From: Pyropia yezoensis
Lineage: Eukaryota > Rhodophyta > Bangiophyceae > Bangiales > Bangiaceae
DNA: 64,000 bases
Assembly: GCA_009829735.1 (NCBI GenBank)
Contig: CM020619.1
Span: forward strand, 17,861,816-17,925,815
Reading direction: 5' to 3'
Below are positions 1 through 9,523 of this stretch, in pieces. A program made the translations under genes and the position numbers. The first letter of the stretch is position 1. Every line of letters starts with the position of its first letter. Under the pieces are notes generated by a model. That model saw only the letters and a list, made by a program, of their open reading frames with translations, made no database searches and had not been told where the DNA came from.

Positions 1-600
1 GTGCCCGAGCGGCCTTCCAGGCCGGTGGGGAGCCCCCGCTCCGTTGCCGTCGCGTCGCCCAGCTCCCACAATGACCCGTCGGCCCAGGTGGTGAGGCGCA
101 TTTTGAGGGTGGCGCCGCAGGGAGGCACCACCGCTTGGTGCCACGCCCAGGCGGCCTTGGCAACGGGCGGGGGTGAGGCGGGGGCGCCGCCCACCCCCCC
201 CCCTCTCCCCACCGTCACCGCCACACCCGTCGCTGCCGCCGCTGTCGCGCCCCCCCCCCCCCCCCCCGCTCCCTCAGCGGCGGCGGCGGCACCAGCGGCA
301 GCAGAGCCTTGACCGACGCCCGCAGTGGCTCCCGCGGCGGCGGGGGGGTGGCGCCCACGGGCGGCGCGCCCCTGTTCGTCCCCCGGTGGGTGCACAGCCC
401 CGGTGCGCGCTGTCGGTCGGGGGGGGGGGCGCCCCCCTCCCCCCCCCCCCCCCCCTCTGGTCGTCACGGGATTGTGGGTTGGGGAGGGTGGTAGGGGAAT
501 GGAGGAGTGGGCGGGCGGGGGGTGGGGGCGGGGGAGGGGGGGGCAGCAGCCCTCTCTGACCCGCCTTTTGGGGTAGGAATTTGGCGGCGTTTGGCGGCGG
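1..600. other. GC-rich low-complexity flank, no gene seen
   Basis: Proline/glycine/alanine-coding simple sequence with long C and G runs (for example about 248-268 and 421-455). Several frames are open on both strands only because stop codons are rare at this composition. I see no domain, splice signal or RNA gene. It may hold the outer part of the retroelement that follows. Confidence 0.5.
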
Positions 601-625
601 CGGGGGTGGGGGTGGATAGGGTTGG

Positions 626-763
626 CCAATACCGCGCCTCGCGGGCGCTCCCATTGGGCAGGGCAGCGCGCTGCCCTGCCCAATACCGCGCCTCGCGGGC
701 GCTCCCATTGGGCAGGGCAGCGCGCTGCCCTGCCCAATACCGCGCCCCGCGGGCGCTCCCATT
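626..763. repeat. 54-bp tandem repeat (about 2.5 copies) with 32-bp palindromes
   Basis: Copies begin at 626, 680 and 734 and are almost identical. Each full unit contains a perfect 32-bp palindrome (653-684 and 707-738) centred on cagcgcgctg. It lies beyond the recombinase end of the DIRS element. It could be part of the element terminus or an unrelated minisatellite. Confidence 0.85.
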
Positions 764-869
764 CGCGGCTGCAGCCGCGGCGGTGGCAGCCCACAGGAAG
801 GACGACGACGGTCGGCGGGAGGACGTGGTGCCCATATGTCGACAAGCGCAAATAACACTAGGTAGGGGT

Positions 870-1620
870 TTAGCCCGGGGAAGGGGAGGGCGTAGGAGAA
901 ACACAAAACCACTACAGCGATCAAAGCGGGAAGGGTGTCCGACCACGGCAGCTCCCGGGAGATGGGGCCGTCCGCTGCCGCCGTCTTGTGGTAGCGCACG
1001 ATGAAGCACGTACGTCCGTCTGGAGGGAGGTCCATGTCGGCCAGGGATAAGCGCACGAGGTCCTTGGCGCGCCGCATCCACCAGAAGGCGCAGACAACGG
1101 CGGTCAGCTGGTGCCGCAGCACGCGAGGGGAGTAGGTTGCCAAAAGCGCCAGGCTCCAGGCGGCGGTCGACGGCAACGGAGCGACGGCCCGTGAGGGCTC
1201 GGGGCGAAGTGCCAGCCCCGCCCGTCGGAAGCCAGACTTGGCCTCGCGGACGCTCTCGGCGTCGCAGGGGTTCGCAAACCTCGCCGCCATGTGCCGCTTG
1301 CGGACCGCCGCCAGTAGGGGCTTGAGCGACGCGGCTACGACCGTGCCGCGCCGCCACAGGGAGCCAACATACTGGACGATGGTCGCCGTGCTGGCCGGCA
1401 GAGGCCGGACGCCTCGGCGCGAGCAGTAGGCGGCGAAACGGCGCCAGTGGCCGTCATATCGGTCAGCCGTAGCTGCGACGACGGACCACGACCGCAAGTA
1501 GCGCGCGGCAGCTCCGTCAGCGCCGCCTCCGGGGGCGGTACGCGCCAGCGCCGAGCGTTGGCCACGCCACCACCGGTCCGCCGCTGGCGTCGGTTGAAGC
1601 GCTGCCGGCGTTGGAAGGCT
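870..1620 (-). CDS. Tyrosine recombinase region of the DIRS element
   Basis: The frame overlaps the downstream end of the RT/RNase H frame, as is usual in DIRS elements. The translation contains a core-binding-like domain (YDGHWRRFAAYCSRRGVRPL, then TIVQYVGSL and LKPLLAAVRKRHMA) followed by the start of a catalytic-like domain (LRHQLTAVVCAFWWMRRAKD, RYHKTAAADG). These resemble the N-terminal SAM-like fold and first catalytic motifs of DIRS/Crypton recombinases. The end of the catalytic domain is not recognisable, so the recombinase appears incomplete. It would act in integration of the circular DIRS cDNA. The family call is confident; completeness is not. Confidence 0.65.
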
Positions 1621-3650
1621 CGCTCGGCCGCCGCCCGCGTTGCTTGGACGACGGCCGGGAAGTGGCCGCCGATGACGAAGCGGAAGACGGCGATCCGCCA
1701 TCGCGGAGAGGTGGCTGGCAGGCGGGCGCGCCCGGAGGAGAAGGGCGTGACCCGCCCGGGAAGGAGCCACGCCTCCGTGGCGTGCGCCACTGCGGGCCCC
1801 CACCATTCCTGGGCCGTCCAGACGGGCAGGATCACGGTCGCCGTGGCCTTGTCCGCCACGACCTTGTCGATGACGCGTGCGACTTGGGAGAACGGCGGGT
1901 AGATCCAGCTGTTCTCGTTGCCGCCCCAAGGCAGGGAGAACGTATCCACGCCCTCGGTACCCGGGCTGGTCCGCAGCGAGTTGAAGCGCGCGCAGCGCGT
2001 GTTGAGCGCGGTGGCGAAGCGGTCGACGGTATGGATGCCGTAGCGGTCTTGAAGCCGCTGGAAGGTGGCGTCGTCCAGCCGCCAGTTGTCGCGGTCCCGC
2101 TGCCGGGATAGCGCGTCGGCCCACACGTTGGCCGCAGACGCGATCCAGGTCGCCGTGATAGTGATGCCCAGTCGTTGGACGACCGTGTGCAGTCGGCGCA
2201 GCTCTGTCATGAGAGCCGTAGACCGGCTGGAGAGCGAGTTGATCACGTGCATGGCGACTTGGTTGTCGACGCGCAAGCGCAGGGTGCCGGTGCGTCCCGC
2301 CATCTGCTTGCCGAAGGCGAGCAAGGAGAACCGCACGGCGCACACCTCCTTGACGTTGATGTGCCAGTTGCGCTGGGCGAGGGTGAAGAACCCCGCCGCC
2401 GGGACAGTGTTGCCCCAGTGTCCCCCCCACCCCCAGGGTGACGCGTCGGTTGTCAGGTGGCCGACCGTGTCCGCCCACAGCGCGCGTCCGACGCCGGGGT
2501 TGTCCTTCAGGTGGGCGAACCAGAGGAGGTCGCGGGTGGCGCCGTGGCAAAGCTTGGTCGACCCTGTGCGCTTGCCCTGGCAGTTGTAGAGCCGCCGCAG
2601 GTAAAACCTTGCGGATGGAATCGCCAGGGAGCACGATACTGCCGTGCCCGTGAAGCGGCACAGAGCCTTGGCCGATACAGTGCGGGCGTTGGCGCCGGCA
2701 GACGTCAGCAGAGTCTTGGCCAAAGTGACCAGCTTGTCCAGCCGGGTCTTTGGTAGCAGCAACAGCTGCCGGCGCGTGTCGACTAGAAACCCCAGCAATG
2801 GCAGCTCGGTTGTGCCGTTGGCGACGCCCTTGGTGGGGTGGACGTGGAGGCCCAAGGTTTTGAACAGGTCTAGGATGGCGACGCGCCCCGCCGTGGCGGA
2901 TGACGCCGTGGATGGGCGCGTGCCGCACCCTGTCGCCGCGAAGTCGTCGACGTAGGCCATCGCGGTGTAGCCTTTGCTGCGTAGGGCGGCCACGACAAGA
3001 CGGAAGACCTTGGTCCACGCCCATGGGGAGAGACGCATGCCGAATGGCCGCACGCGCGGCTCGTACACGACGCCGTCGACGATGAAGCGGAAGTACTTCC
3101 GGTGGGCCGGCCACAGGCGCACGTGGTAGAAGGCGTCCTTGACGTCCCAGGACACCAAGTGCTCGTCGGGAAGCAGCGTCGAGAGGAAGTGGGCTCGGCG
3201 CTGGTACTTGAACTTGCGCTCGGCGATGAACAGGTTGATCCGGCGCAGGTCCACCACCAAACGGTCCTTGGGTCCGTGGACGATGAACGTCGGGGACACC
3301 CACAGCGAGCTGGCGCCCGTCGCCTTGCTCAAGCGGCGGACAAAGCCGGCGCCGACCCACCTCTTGACCTCGTTCACGCACCGAGCATTCTCGTCGTCGG
3401 GCTTGGCGTAGCCCTTGGACCGCGTGGGCGCGGGCGGCGCCGTCCAGGGGATGCGCAGACCGAATACGATGGTCCGCAGCACCCAGCTGGTGGCGCCCAT
3501 TGCCGCCCATGCGGCCGTTGAGAGCCGCAACGTGGAGTAGGGCGAGGCGGACGCCGCCGCCTCGTCGTCTTCCGCTATGCGGGCCTCGTGCCGGCGCTGC
3601 CACTTGGTTGGGCGGCGTCGACGGTTGCGTGCCTTGTTCGCGGCCACGCC
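1335..3650 (-). CDS. DIRS reverse transcriptase-RNase H-methyltransferase-like polyprotein
   Basis: Minus-strand frame with a clear RT domain at about 2750-3420: GAGFVRRL, KDRLVVDLRRIN, SWDVKDAFYHVRL, RPFGMRLSPWAWTKV and the catalytic MAYVDDFA box near 2940-2955. RNase H follows at about 2100-2460 (LTTDASPWGWGGHWG, NVKEVCAVRFSL, LRVDNQVAMHVIN, ADALSRQ). Then comes the DIRS-type C-terminal region (VDRFATALNT, DTFSLPWGG, SWIYPPFSQV, VILPVWTAQEWW) that has been linked to Dam-like methyltransferases. The frame also stays open upstream into the gag-like ORF, where it is unlikely to be coding. No obvious break is seen across RT and RNase H. Confidence 0.8.
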   Translation of the reverse strand, partial: GVAANKARNRRRRPTKWQRRHEARIAEDDEAAASASPYSTLRLSTAAWAAMGATSWVLRTIVFGLRIPWTAPPAPTRSKGYAKPDDENARCVNEVKRWVGAGFVRRLSKATGASSLWVSPTFIVHGPKDRLVVDLRRINLFIAERKFKYQRRAHFLSTLLPDEHLVSWDVKDAFYHVRLWPAHRKYFRFIVDGVVYEPRVRPFGMRLSPWAWTKVFRLVVAALRSKGYTAMAYVDDFAATGCGTRPSTASSATAGRVAILDLFKTLGLHVHPTKGVANGTTELPLLGFLVDTRRQLLLLPKTRLDKLVTLAKTLLTSAGANARTVSAKALCRFTGTAVSCSLAIPSARFYLRRLYNCQGKRTGSTKLCHGATRDLLWFAHLKDNPGVGRALWADTVGHLTTDASPWGWGGHWGNTVPAAGFFTLAQRNWHINVKEVCAVRFSLLAFGKQMAGRTGTLRLRVDNQVAMHVINSLSSRSTALMTELRRLHTVVQRLGITITATWIASAANVWADALSRQRDRDNWRLDDATFQRLQDRYGIHTVDRFATALNTRCARFNSLRTSPGTEGVDTFSLPWGGNENSWIYPPFSQVARVIDKVVADKATATVILPVWTAQEWWGPAVAHATEAWLLPGRVTPFSSGRARLPATSPRWRIAVFRFVIGGHFPAVVQATRAAAERAFQRRQRFNRRQRRTGGGVANARRWRVPPPEAALTELPRATCGRGPSSQLRLTDMTATGAVSPPTARAEASGLCRPARRPSSSMLAPCGGAARS

Positions 3651-3720
3651 CCCCGGCACGCGAGAGGGCGGGCCCGACCCCCGAAAAGGGCGGGGGGTCG
3701 GCGAGGCCCAGCCGGGTGGC

Positions 3721-4788
3721 TTAACGACGTCGCTTGAGGCCGTCCCCTTTGCCCGGCTTGTCGGGCGGCTTGGAGTTCTCGGCGCGGATGCCCGCGGCGT
3801 GGCGGGCTCCGTGGCGTCGCGCGGCTTGCTTGACGAAGCTCTCCGTCTGGGCGTTCTGGAGGAAGTCCCAGGCGGGGCAGTAGACGCCGTCGTCTGCGTT
3901 GTCGAAGACCAGCGCTCGGAGAGTCTCCGAAGCCGGTCCATCGTGTGTGGCGAGGGTAATGACCTTGTACCGCGCCGAGGTGAGGGCGAATAGCTGGTGC
4001 AGCCACAGCCGCGTCTCACGGTCAAAGCTGGACACCCGCTTGTCCGACTCCTCGCGCTCAAGCTCCTTGGTCAGGACGCGGTTGTGCAGCGCCTCCACCC
4101 AAGCGCACACGTTGTAAACGAACTCGAGCTCGTGCGCCGCTTTGCCGTGCACCTTTGTCTGCACCCGCGAGTAGCGCGTGTCACCAACGACGTCAAAGGG
4201 CGCCGGCCGGCGCAGCCGTGGGCTGCCGCCGGGGGGGATGTAAAACCCGCGGATCACGGGGCGCGCCGCTTGCACGCGGGCGACCTCGCGAGGGTGGAAG
4301 GGGCTGCGGTAGACGTTCGCCTTGCCGTCGTCGTCGTCGTCGTCGTCGTCGTCGCTGTAGTCGTCGTCGGAGTCGTCGCCGGGGGGCGGAGGGTCGTCGT
4401 CCTTGGTACCACGTGCGCGACGGCCGTCCTCGTTGTCGTCGTCGTCCTTGCCGCTCCTGTCAACGTCGCCGCTGCTGTCGTTGGCCTTGTCGTTGTCGTC
4501 GTCCTCGCCGTCGTTGGCAGGGGCGGCGTCTTGCGCGTTGTCCCGTCCGGCAGCGCCACCGCCGCCGCCGGCACCACCGGCGGCACCTCGACGGGGGGCG
4601 CGACCGCCACCCGCGACTTGGGTGACGCGCGGGAGGAGGGGAGACAAGCACAGGAATAGGGCCGCCCAAAGGGTGGAGCCAATGGCTCCAGGGTTAACCG
4701 TCGCCGCCGAGGCGGGGCCGGAGCGGCAGGGCAGGGCGCCCAGGGAACCGCTTCCCACAAGGGGTGCTGCCGCCGAGAGCGACGACAT
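3721..4788 (-). CDS. Gag-like ORF of the DIRS element
   Basis: Positional call: first ORF of the element on the minus strand, just upstream of the RT frame. The first ATG is at 4788. The N-terminal half has a hydrophobic stretch and a long acidic Asp-rich tract (about 4320-4530). The C-terminal half has ordinary composition and looks like a folded domain (HELEFVYNVCAWVEALHNRV, RETRLWLHQLFALTSARYKV, DGVYCPAWDFLQNAQTESF) and ends in a basic tail. No zinc knuckle is seen, which is common for DIRS Gag-like proteins. No homologue is recalled by sequence; the assignment rests on position. Confidence 0.5.
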   Translation of the reverse strand: MSSLSAAAPLVGSGSLGALPCRSGPASAATVNPGAIGSTLWAALFLCLSPLLPRVTQVAGGGRAPRRGAAGGAGGGGGAAGRDNAQDAAPANDGEDDDNDKANDSSGDVDRSGKDDDDNEDGRRARGTKDDDPPPPGDDSDDDYSDDDDDDDDDGKANVYRSPFHPREVARVQAARPVIRGFYIPPGGSPRLRRPAPFDVVGDTRYSRVQTKVHGKAAHELEFVYNVCAWVEALHNRVLTKELEREESDKRVSSFDRETRLWLHQLFALTSARYKVITLATHDGPASETLRALVFDNADDGVYCPAWDFLQNAQTESFVKQAARRHGARHAAGIRAENSKPPDKPGKGDGLKRRR

Positions 4789-4827
4789 AGGTCGGGGCCG
4801 CGTCGTGCCCACCGATGACCGGTAGAC

Positions 4828-5105
4828 GCTGCTTTTCCGCTACAGGCGGAAAAACAGCGGACGTGCCGGACCCGGCGGCCAAGGAGGAAGACGCGGCGGC
4901 GTCGCCTCTTATGGCGTCGGGCGGGGGACAGAGGCGCGCGGACCCGCTGCAGTGTGGCGACCGCGGCGGCGACGGCGGGGCCGTCGGTGCCCAAGCCTGT
5001 GGCTGTGGGGCAACGCCCGTCCCCCACGGCGCTGCTTGCGCAAGCGCCGTCGGCTCGGGGCGATCCGAGATCGCCCCACTGGTACGGACGGTCGGTGACC
5101 GTCCG
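4828..5105. repeat. Cluster of four hairpins upstream of the DIRS gag-like ORF
   Basis: Stem-loops seen directly: 4828-4858 (13-14 bp stem with one mismatch, arms ending ttttccgc/gcggaaaa); 5026-5050 (acggcgct/agcgccgt, 9-nt loop); 5057-5077 (ggggcgat/atcgcccc, 5-nt loop); 5085-5105 (cggacggtc/gaccgtccg, 3-nt loop). They lie where the 5' terminal region of the minus-strand DIRS element should be. Confidence 0.7.
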
Positions 5106-5159
5106 CCATAAGTCTTTTAGTTTCTCCGCCAAAACAAGTACGGCGACGCCCACTAGGTG

Positions 5160-6357
5160 GGTGCTATAACCGTCAAATAAACAATCATACGAAGGGGTAC
5201 GCCAAGCAGATGTAGCAGGGGAGCAGACCCAGTGGCGGGCGTGTCGCGGGGCGGGTTTTCCTCGGCGCCGCTAAAGGTGCCAAGCAGGAGGGTCCACGGG
5301 GGGGGGGCCGATAGGGGCTCCACCAGGGGGGGGGGGGGGGGGGGGGGTGACCGCCGATCCCACCGCGGCCGCCGCCAGGGCGGTCAGCACAAATAAGGCG
5401 GTCGTGAGCATGGGGGACGGCCGCGGGGCGGCTCGCCGCGTCGGTCCCGGCCGCTCACGCCGTCGCCGCCGCGACCAGGGGGGAAGCGCCGCGAGAGAAG
5501 CGGCGGGGAACGGTGGCGCCGCCCTGCCAGGCGGGGCGTCGAGAGCAGCGTCCATGGCTCGGGAATGGGCGGATGAGCTGGGGGGCGGGTGAAGGTGGCC
5601 GCGGCCGTTCCACCAGCAGCACCCGCCCCGGCGGCAGCGTCGGGAGTGGCGGCAACGTCGCTGGCGGTCGTGTGTGAGCCGGCGGACGAGGATCGCCCAC
5701 CGCAGCCGCTCCAGCCCCCCCCGCGGCCAGCACGGCCACCACTCCTACGCCCGCCCCCCGCCGCCGCCGCCGTGTCCGCCGCGACCGGCTCGTCGCCCGT
5801 CGCCGCCGCCGCCGCGTCGCCACCCAACGACGCCACCGCCGCCGCTACGCTGCCGGCGCTCGTCGCCCTGGCAGCGCAGATGGCGGCGGGGGCCGCGGTG
5901 CGGGTGGCGCAGGTGGAGCAGAGGAGGGGGGGCTGGTGGGCCTCCTCCCCTGCGGCGCCCCCCCCCCCCAGGCGTCCACGCTATGGGAGAGAGGCCGGCG
6001 GGAAGGGAGGCAGGTTGGGTGCCCAGTGCCGCAGCGCACCTCAGCCTCCATCCCACCACGCAGCACCGGCCGGCTGTCGCCGGTGCGGGTCCGCTGTTGC
6101 CCGTGCCGGGCCTGCCGTTGCCATTGGCGGCCCGCCGTCGCCACAGCTGGCCCGTCATCAACAAGGACGACCCGCCGCGTGTGGCAGGGCGGGTGAGGGG
6201 GTCACGGGTCGATGCTCTGCCGACACTCTGAGGAGCAACTACACCCACACTGCAGCGCGCCGTGCGACACCCCCTCACCCCTTCCCTCGCCCCCCTGCCT
6301 TCCGCTTCCCTCCCCACCCGCCCACCCGCCCACCCCTTTGCACAGGGGCAACGGGAC
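5160..6357. other. Intergenic GC-rich stretch, no convincing gene
   Basis: Contains a 22-base G run at 5326-5347 and dense proline/arginine-coding frames on both strands. The only hint of a gene is on the minus strand at 5411-5271: an ATG followed by a signal-peptide-like start (MLTTALFVLTALAAAAVGSA) and then proline repeats. It could be the first exon of a secreted protein, but nothing downstream supports it. The right end (about 6280-6357) is CT-rich and would be the 3' flank of the kelch gene. Confidence 0.4.
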
Positions 6358-8418
6358 TCACCGGCGGCTGCGAGCCTTGCGGGCGGCGCCCTCGGCGGCT
6401 TCCGCCTTGACCACCGCCGCCTCCTCTGCGGCCTCTGCCTCGGCGGCGGCGGTGAGGGCCTCCAGCTCCACCAGCGTCGGCCGAACCTCCTCGTACCGCA
6501 CGCGGGCCCAGTCAAAAGCGGCGCGGCGGAGGGCCTTGCCGCCCTCTCCCAGCGCCTCGTGCGCGAGGCCCAGCCAGTGGGGGCGGGTGCGTTCGACAAA
6601 CGCCTTGAGCGGCTCAGACGGGCGGGGCGTCCAGCCGTCTTCGGCGGCGACCAGCCGTGAGCGGAGCGTCGCCGCCCGACGAGTGCGGGCGGCCACCGCC
6701 GCGGTCGCGGCCGCGGCGTCGCTGTCTGCGCCGCTGCCGTCGGCGTCGGCGTCGGCGTTGGCATCGGCGTCGTCGCTGCCCGCCGCGTCGTCGTCGTCGT
6801 CGTCGTCGGCCTCCGAGTCGGACGCGTGCCACGCCGACGCTGCCGCGCTCAGCGGCTGAACACACGTCCACGAGTGGAGGCGGGAGAGGTCCACCGACCA
6901 AACGTCGTCGAGGGTGACCTCCACGTCGCCCTTTTCAACCAGCCCGCCAAATACGTAGAGGGTGTTGCCAAGCACCGCCGTCCCAGCGTTAAAGCGCCCA
7001 CAAGGGGCCGGCGGCTCCTCGTCGCGCTCCTCCTCCTCATCCGAAGACGACGACGAGTCATCGCCGCCACCGCCTGCAACGCCACCACCAACGGCGCCGT
7101 CGCCAATGCCGTCGTCGCCGCCGGCTTCACCACCAGCGCTCTGGGGAGCCTCTCCACCGCCACCAGTGCCGCCCTCCCCTCCTCCCCCCGCGCCCCCCCC
7201 CCCCGCCTTGCGCCGGCCCTTTCGCCGCTTCCGCCGGGCGGCCGCGGCGGCAGCAGCCTTGGCCGACTTGGGCGGCCGCAGCGTCAGCGGATGCCACTTG
7301 CCGCGGTCCAGGTTGAGAGCAAAGAGGTCGGCGTGGAAGCGGCTGACCAGCTCCTCGTCCGCCCCCTCCTCGTCTTCAACGCCGCCAAAGAGGACGGCCA
7401 GGCGCTTGTGGGGGAGGAGCCCAAAGCCGGCGCGGGCAGACGGGGCGTAGCCACCCTTCTTGACCCGCGCCCACGTCAGGTTGTCGGGCCGCAACCGAAA
7501 CGCGTCGGTCATGACCGTGCCGCGGCCGTCATAGGCCTCTTCGGCGGCGAGGGATGCGGCGGCGCTGCCACCGCCCTTGGCGCCCTTCTTCCCCTTGCCA
7601 ACGGCGTGGGCGCGGCCTGACTTTTTGGGCGGCGGCGCCTTGCAAAAGCCGCCATACAGCACCACGCTGCCGTCGGCATCGTCGACAACCCACTGGAAGC
7701 CCGACCGCGGAGACGGTACCACGTCGGTTACGGTCGTCGTCGGGGACGACCACTTGAGCTCGTCCGCATTCAGGTCCAGCACATACAGGTCGTTCATGTA
7801 GCGCGTCTCCCGGAGGGTGTCGTAGAACCCCCCAAACACGAGGAGGCGGCCCTTGGACACTGCCAGCCGGTGACCCGACCGCGGCGACGGGCCACCGCGC
7901 AGCTCCAGGCGCTCCCAGCTCATGGTCGCCCCGTCCAACCGCCACAGGTCCTTAAAGTGGTGGAACTGCCCCCCCGACGGGGACGCAAACTCCCCGCCAA
8001 ATAGGTACAGGTGGCCGCGGTACGAGGCGGCCGCCGCGGCCGACCGGGGTGGCGGGCGGGTGGGGCTGGTGTAGAGCGACCACACCCCCTTGGCGGGCGC
8101 GTAGGTGTAGGTGTCGGAAAAAAATGAGGTGCGGGCGCCGTCAAAGTGCTCGCCCCCAAACACCAGCAGCTCCCCTTCCCGGGTCGGGTGGGGGACGAGC
8201 GTGCCATTGACGCGCGGCGACGGCGGCGGCACGTCAATGGCCTCTGTCACGGCAACAGCGGCGGCCTCGGCGGCGAGGATGTCGGCGAGGATGGCCTCAA
8301 CGTCCTCCTCACCAGACGCTTTGAGGGCCGCCGCCGCCGCCTTTTGCTCCTTCTTGGCCGTCTTGGCCGCGGTCTTGGCAGCGCCTAGGCCCTGCTTCTT
8401 CTTGTCCTTCTTTCCCAT
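6358..8418 (-). CDS. KLHDC4: Kelch-repeat protein, KLHDC4-like
   Basis: 686 aa, single exon. The start ATG at 8418 is chosen because the protein then begins MGKKDKKKQG with a basic AKTAAKTAKKEQK stretch, the signature N-terminus of KLHDC4 and yeast Kel3-type proteins; the frame is also open upstream. Kelch blades at about residues 60-390 include LLVFGGEHFDGARTSFFSD, LYLFGGEFASPSGGQFHHFK, GPSPRSGHRL, LLVFGGFYDT, VVLYGGFCKA and VLFGGVEDEEG; another (LYVFGGLVEKGDVEVTLDD) lies near residue 484. They are separated by Gly-rich and acidic inserts. The C-terminus (about 586-656, GWTPRPSEPLKAFVERTRPH, RYEEVRPTLVELEAL) matches the DUF4110 domain found in plant and fungal members. Probable beta-propeller scaffold; the precise role is not known. 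It is divergently arranged with the zinc-finger gene. Confidence 0.9.
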   Translation of the reverse strand: MGKKDKKKQGLGAAKTAAKTAKKEQKAAAAALKASGEEDVEAILADILAAEAAAVAVTEAIDVPPPSPRVNGTLVPHPTREGELLVFGGEHFDGARTSFFSDTYTYAPAKGVWSLYTSPTRPPPRSAAAAASYRGHLYLFGGEFASPSGGQFHHFKDLWRLDGATMSWERLELRGGPSPRSGHRLAVSKGRLLVFGGFYDTLRETRYMNDLYVLDLNADELKWSSPTTTVTDVVPSPRSGFQWVVDDADGSVVLYGGFCKAPPPKKSGRAHAVGKGKKGAKGGGSAAASLAAEEAYDGRGTVMTDAFRLRPDNLTWARVKKGGYAPSARAGFGLLPHKRLAVLFGGVEDEEGADEELVSRFHADLFALNLDRGKWHPLTLRPPKSAKAAAAAAARRKRRKGRRKAGGGGAGGGGEGGTGGGGEAPQSAGGEAGGDDGIGDGAVGGGVAGGGGDDSSSSSDEEEERDEEPPAPCGRFNAGTAVLGNTLYVFGGLVEKGDVEVTLDDVWSVDLSRLHSWTCVQPLSAAASAWHASDSEADDDDDDDAAGSDDADANADADADGSGADSDAAAATAAVAARTRRAATLRSRLVAAEDGWTPRPSEPLKAFVERTRPHWLGLAHEALGEGGKALRRAAFDWARVRYEEVRPTLVELEALTAAAEAEAAEEAAVVKAEAAEGAARKARSRR

Positions 8419-9523
8419 GATGACGCGTCGGTCGGGGGGCGTAGGGGGGGGGAAGGGGGCGGAGGAGGAACAGCCGAGGGCGAAGGACAGGGGGTCCCAG
8501 CTGTATACGTCGGTCACGGGGCGCGGCCGGATCTACTGGTATGCAATCCAGTCTTTCATTGAGCCACGTATTTTCAAGGCCTGTGCTCGGCCGAAAGCGA
8601 AGCCCGCCCAGCCACTCCCTCTTCGTCCACTGCACTGCCCCAAAGTCTGTAGCGATCTAAAAAACGTTCCAGATTCGGTGCCAGACTCTGAGAAGGGATT
8701 GGGACTCGTCAGCGGAACAAAAAAAGACTCCTATCCTCTCCGCGAGACCCAGAGCGTTTGAGACTTCCCGGCCACCAGTCTTTTTCTCTCTCTGGACAAA
8801 CGGGATATCTTTTCCTCTCCTCTACTGCTGCAATTCCCCATTCCTCTTGCGCAGGACGACCGATTCCGCCGCGCGCGCCTCACATTTCGGGACACCTATC
8901 CGAGGCATGCAGGAGTTGCACGGCGGTGATCGCGTACCCATGCCGCGTCACCCGCCCTCCGATGCCGTCACGTCGTTGGCCATCGACTTAGACCGTACTG
9001 CATGCTCCTCCCCCTAGCCCCGTCCGCCCCCGCCCACCTCCACCTCCACTACCACCATCGACTCGTCCTCCCTGTCGCCGGCCGCCACGGCAGCCGCCGC
9101 CGCAGTCGCCGACCGCCACGCCCAGTCCGTGGCGGTCTCCCACCGCTCAGCGTTTGAGCGGTGGGCGCCCGCGCAGGCGTGCCCGGGCGTTGACCGCTCC
9201 AGCCTCCACCGGCCGCCGCTGACGCCCGCGCCCACCGTCGCCGGGCGGAGGGGGGAGCTGGGGGGGTCGGCGGTGGGCCGCGCGGCGATCGCCCTCGGCG
9301 CCCCTGCCAATGCTGACCAGTTGGCCCTTCACGGTGCGCCGTCTTCACTTCGGCGGGCGGTGGAAATGGCCTGCTGGCGGGTGCGTGCGGTGGCCACCAT
9401 GATTGTTGTCGCGTGGGCGGCGGTGGTGGACGTGGCGTGGGAGCGGGCGTCTGAGGGGGCGGGAGGGACGTCTTTGCCTATCGAGCCCTTCCCCGCTCGC
9501 TGGGGCTCTCTGGGTCTTATTTG
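8419..9523. other. Divergent intergenic/promoter region
   Basis: About 1.1 kb between the starts of the kelch gene (-) and the zinc-finger gene (+). CT-rich at about 8760-8830. A perfect 11-bp hairpin (cccaccgctca/tgagcggtggg, 5-nt loop) lies at 9139-9165. Frames open across 9000-9520 have no recognisable content. Nothing else is seen. Confidence 0.5.

Larger units (their letters stand above)
600..5110 (-). mobile_element. DIRS-type (tyrosine recombinase) retroelement
   Basis: Read on the minus strand the order is a gag-like ORF, then reverse transcriptase, RNase H and a methyltransferase-like domain, then a tyrosine recombinase. This order, with recombinase instead of a DDE integrase and with overlapping reading frames, is characteristic of DIRS elements. 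No LTRs are seen. The outer ends are unusual: a palindrome-bearing 54-bp tandem repeat near the recombinase end (626-763) and a string of hairpins upstream of the gag-like ORF (4828-5105). The RT part looks open throughout; the recombinase seems to lack its C-terminal part, so the copy is probably incomplete. Exact element ends are not defined. Age cannot be judged without a second copy. Confidence 0.75.

Noticed and set aside
274-3603. One open frame of about 1100 codons on the minus strand
   Set aside because: Only the middle (about 870-1620) reads like recombinase. The upstream part is a Pro/Arg shadow of the RT frame and the downstream part is repeat sequence, so it is not one protein.
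4254-5153. Minus-strand 299-codon frame overlapping the DIRS gag-like ORF
   Set aside because: Thr/Ala/Arg-rich shadow of the Asp-rich tract in the real frame.
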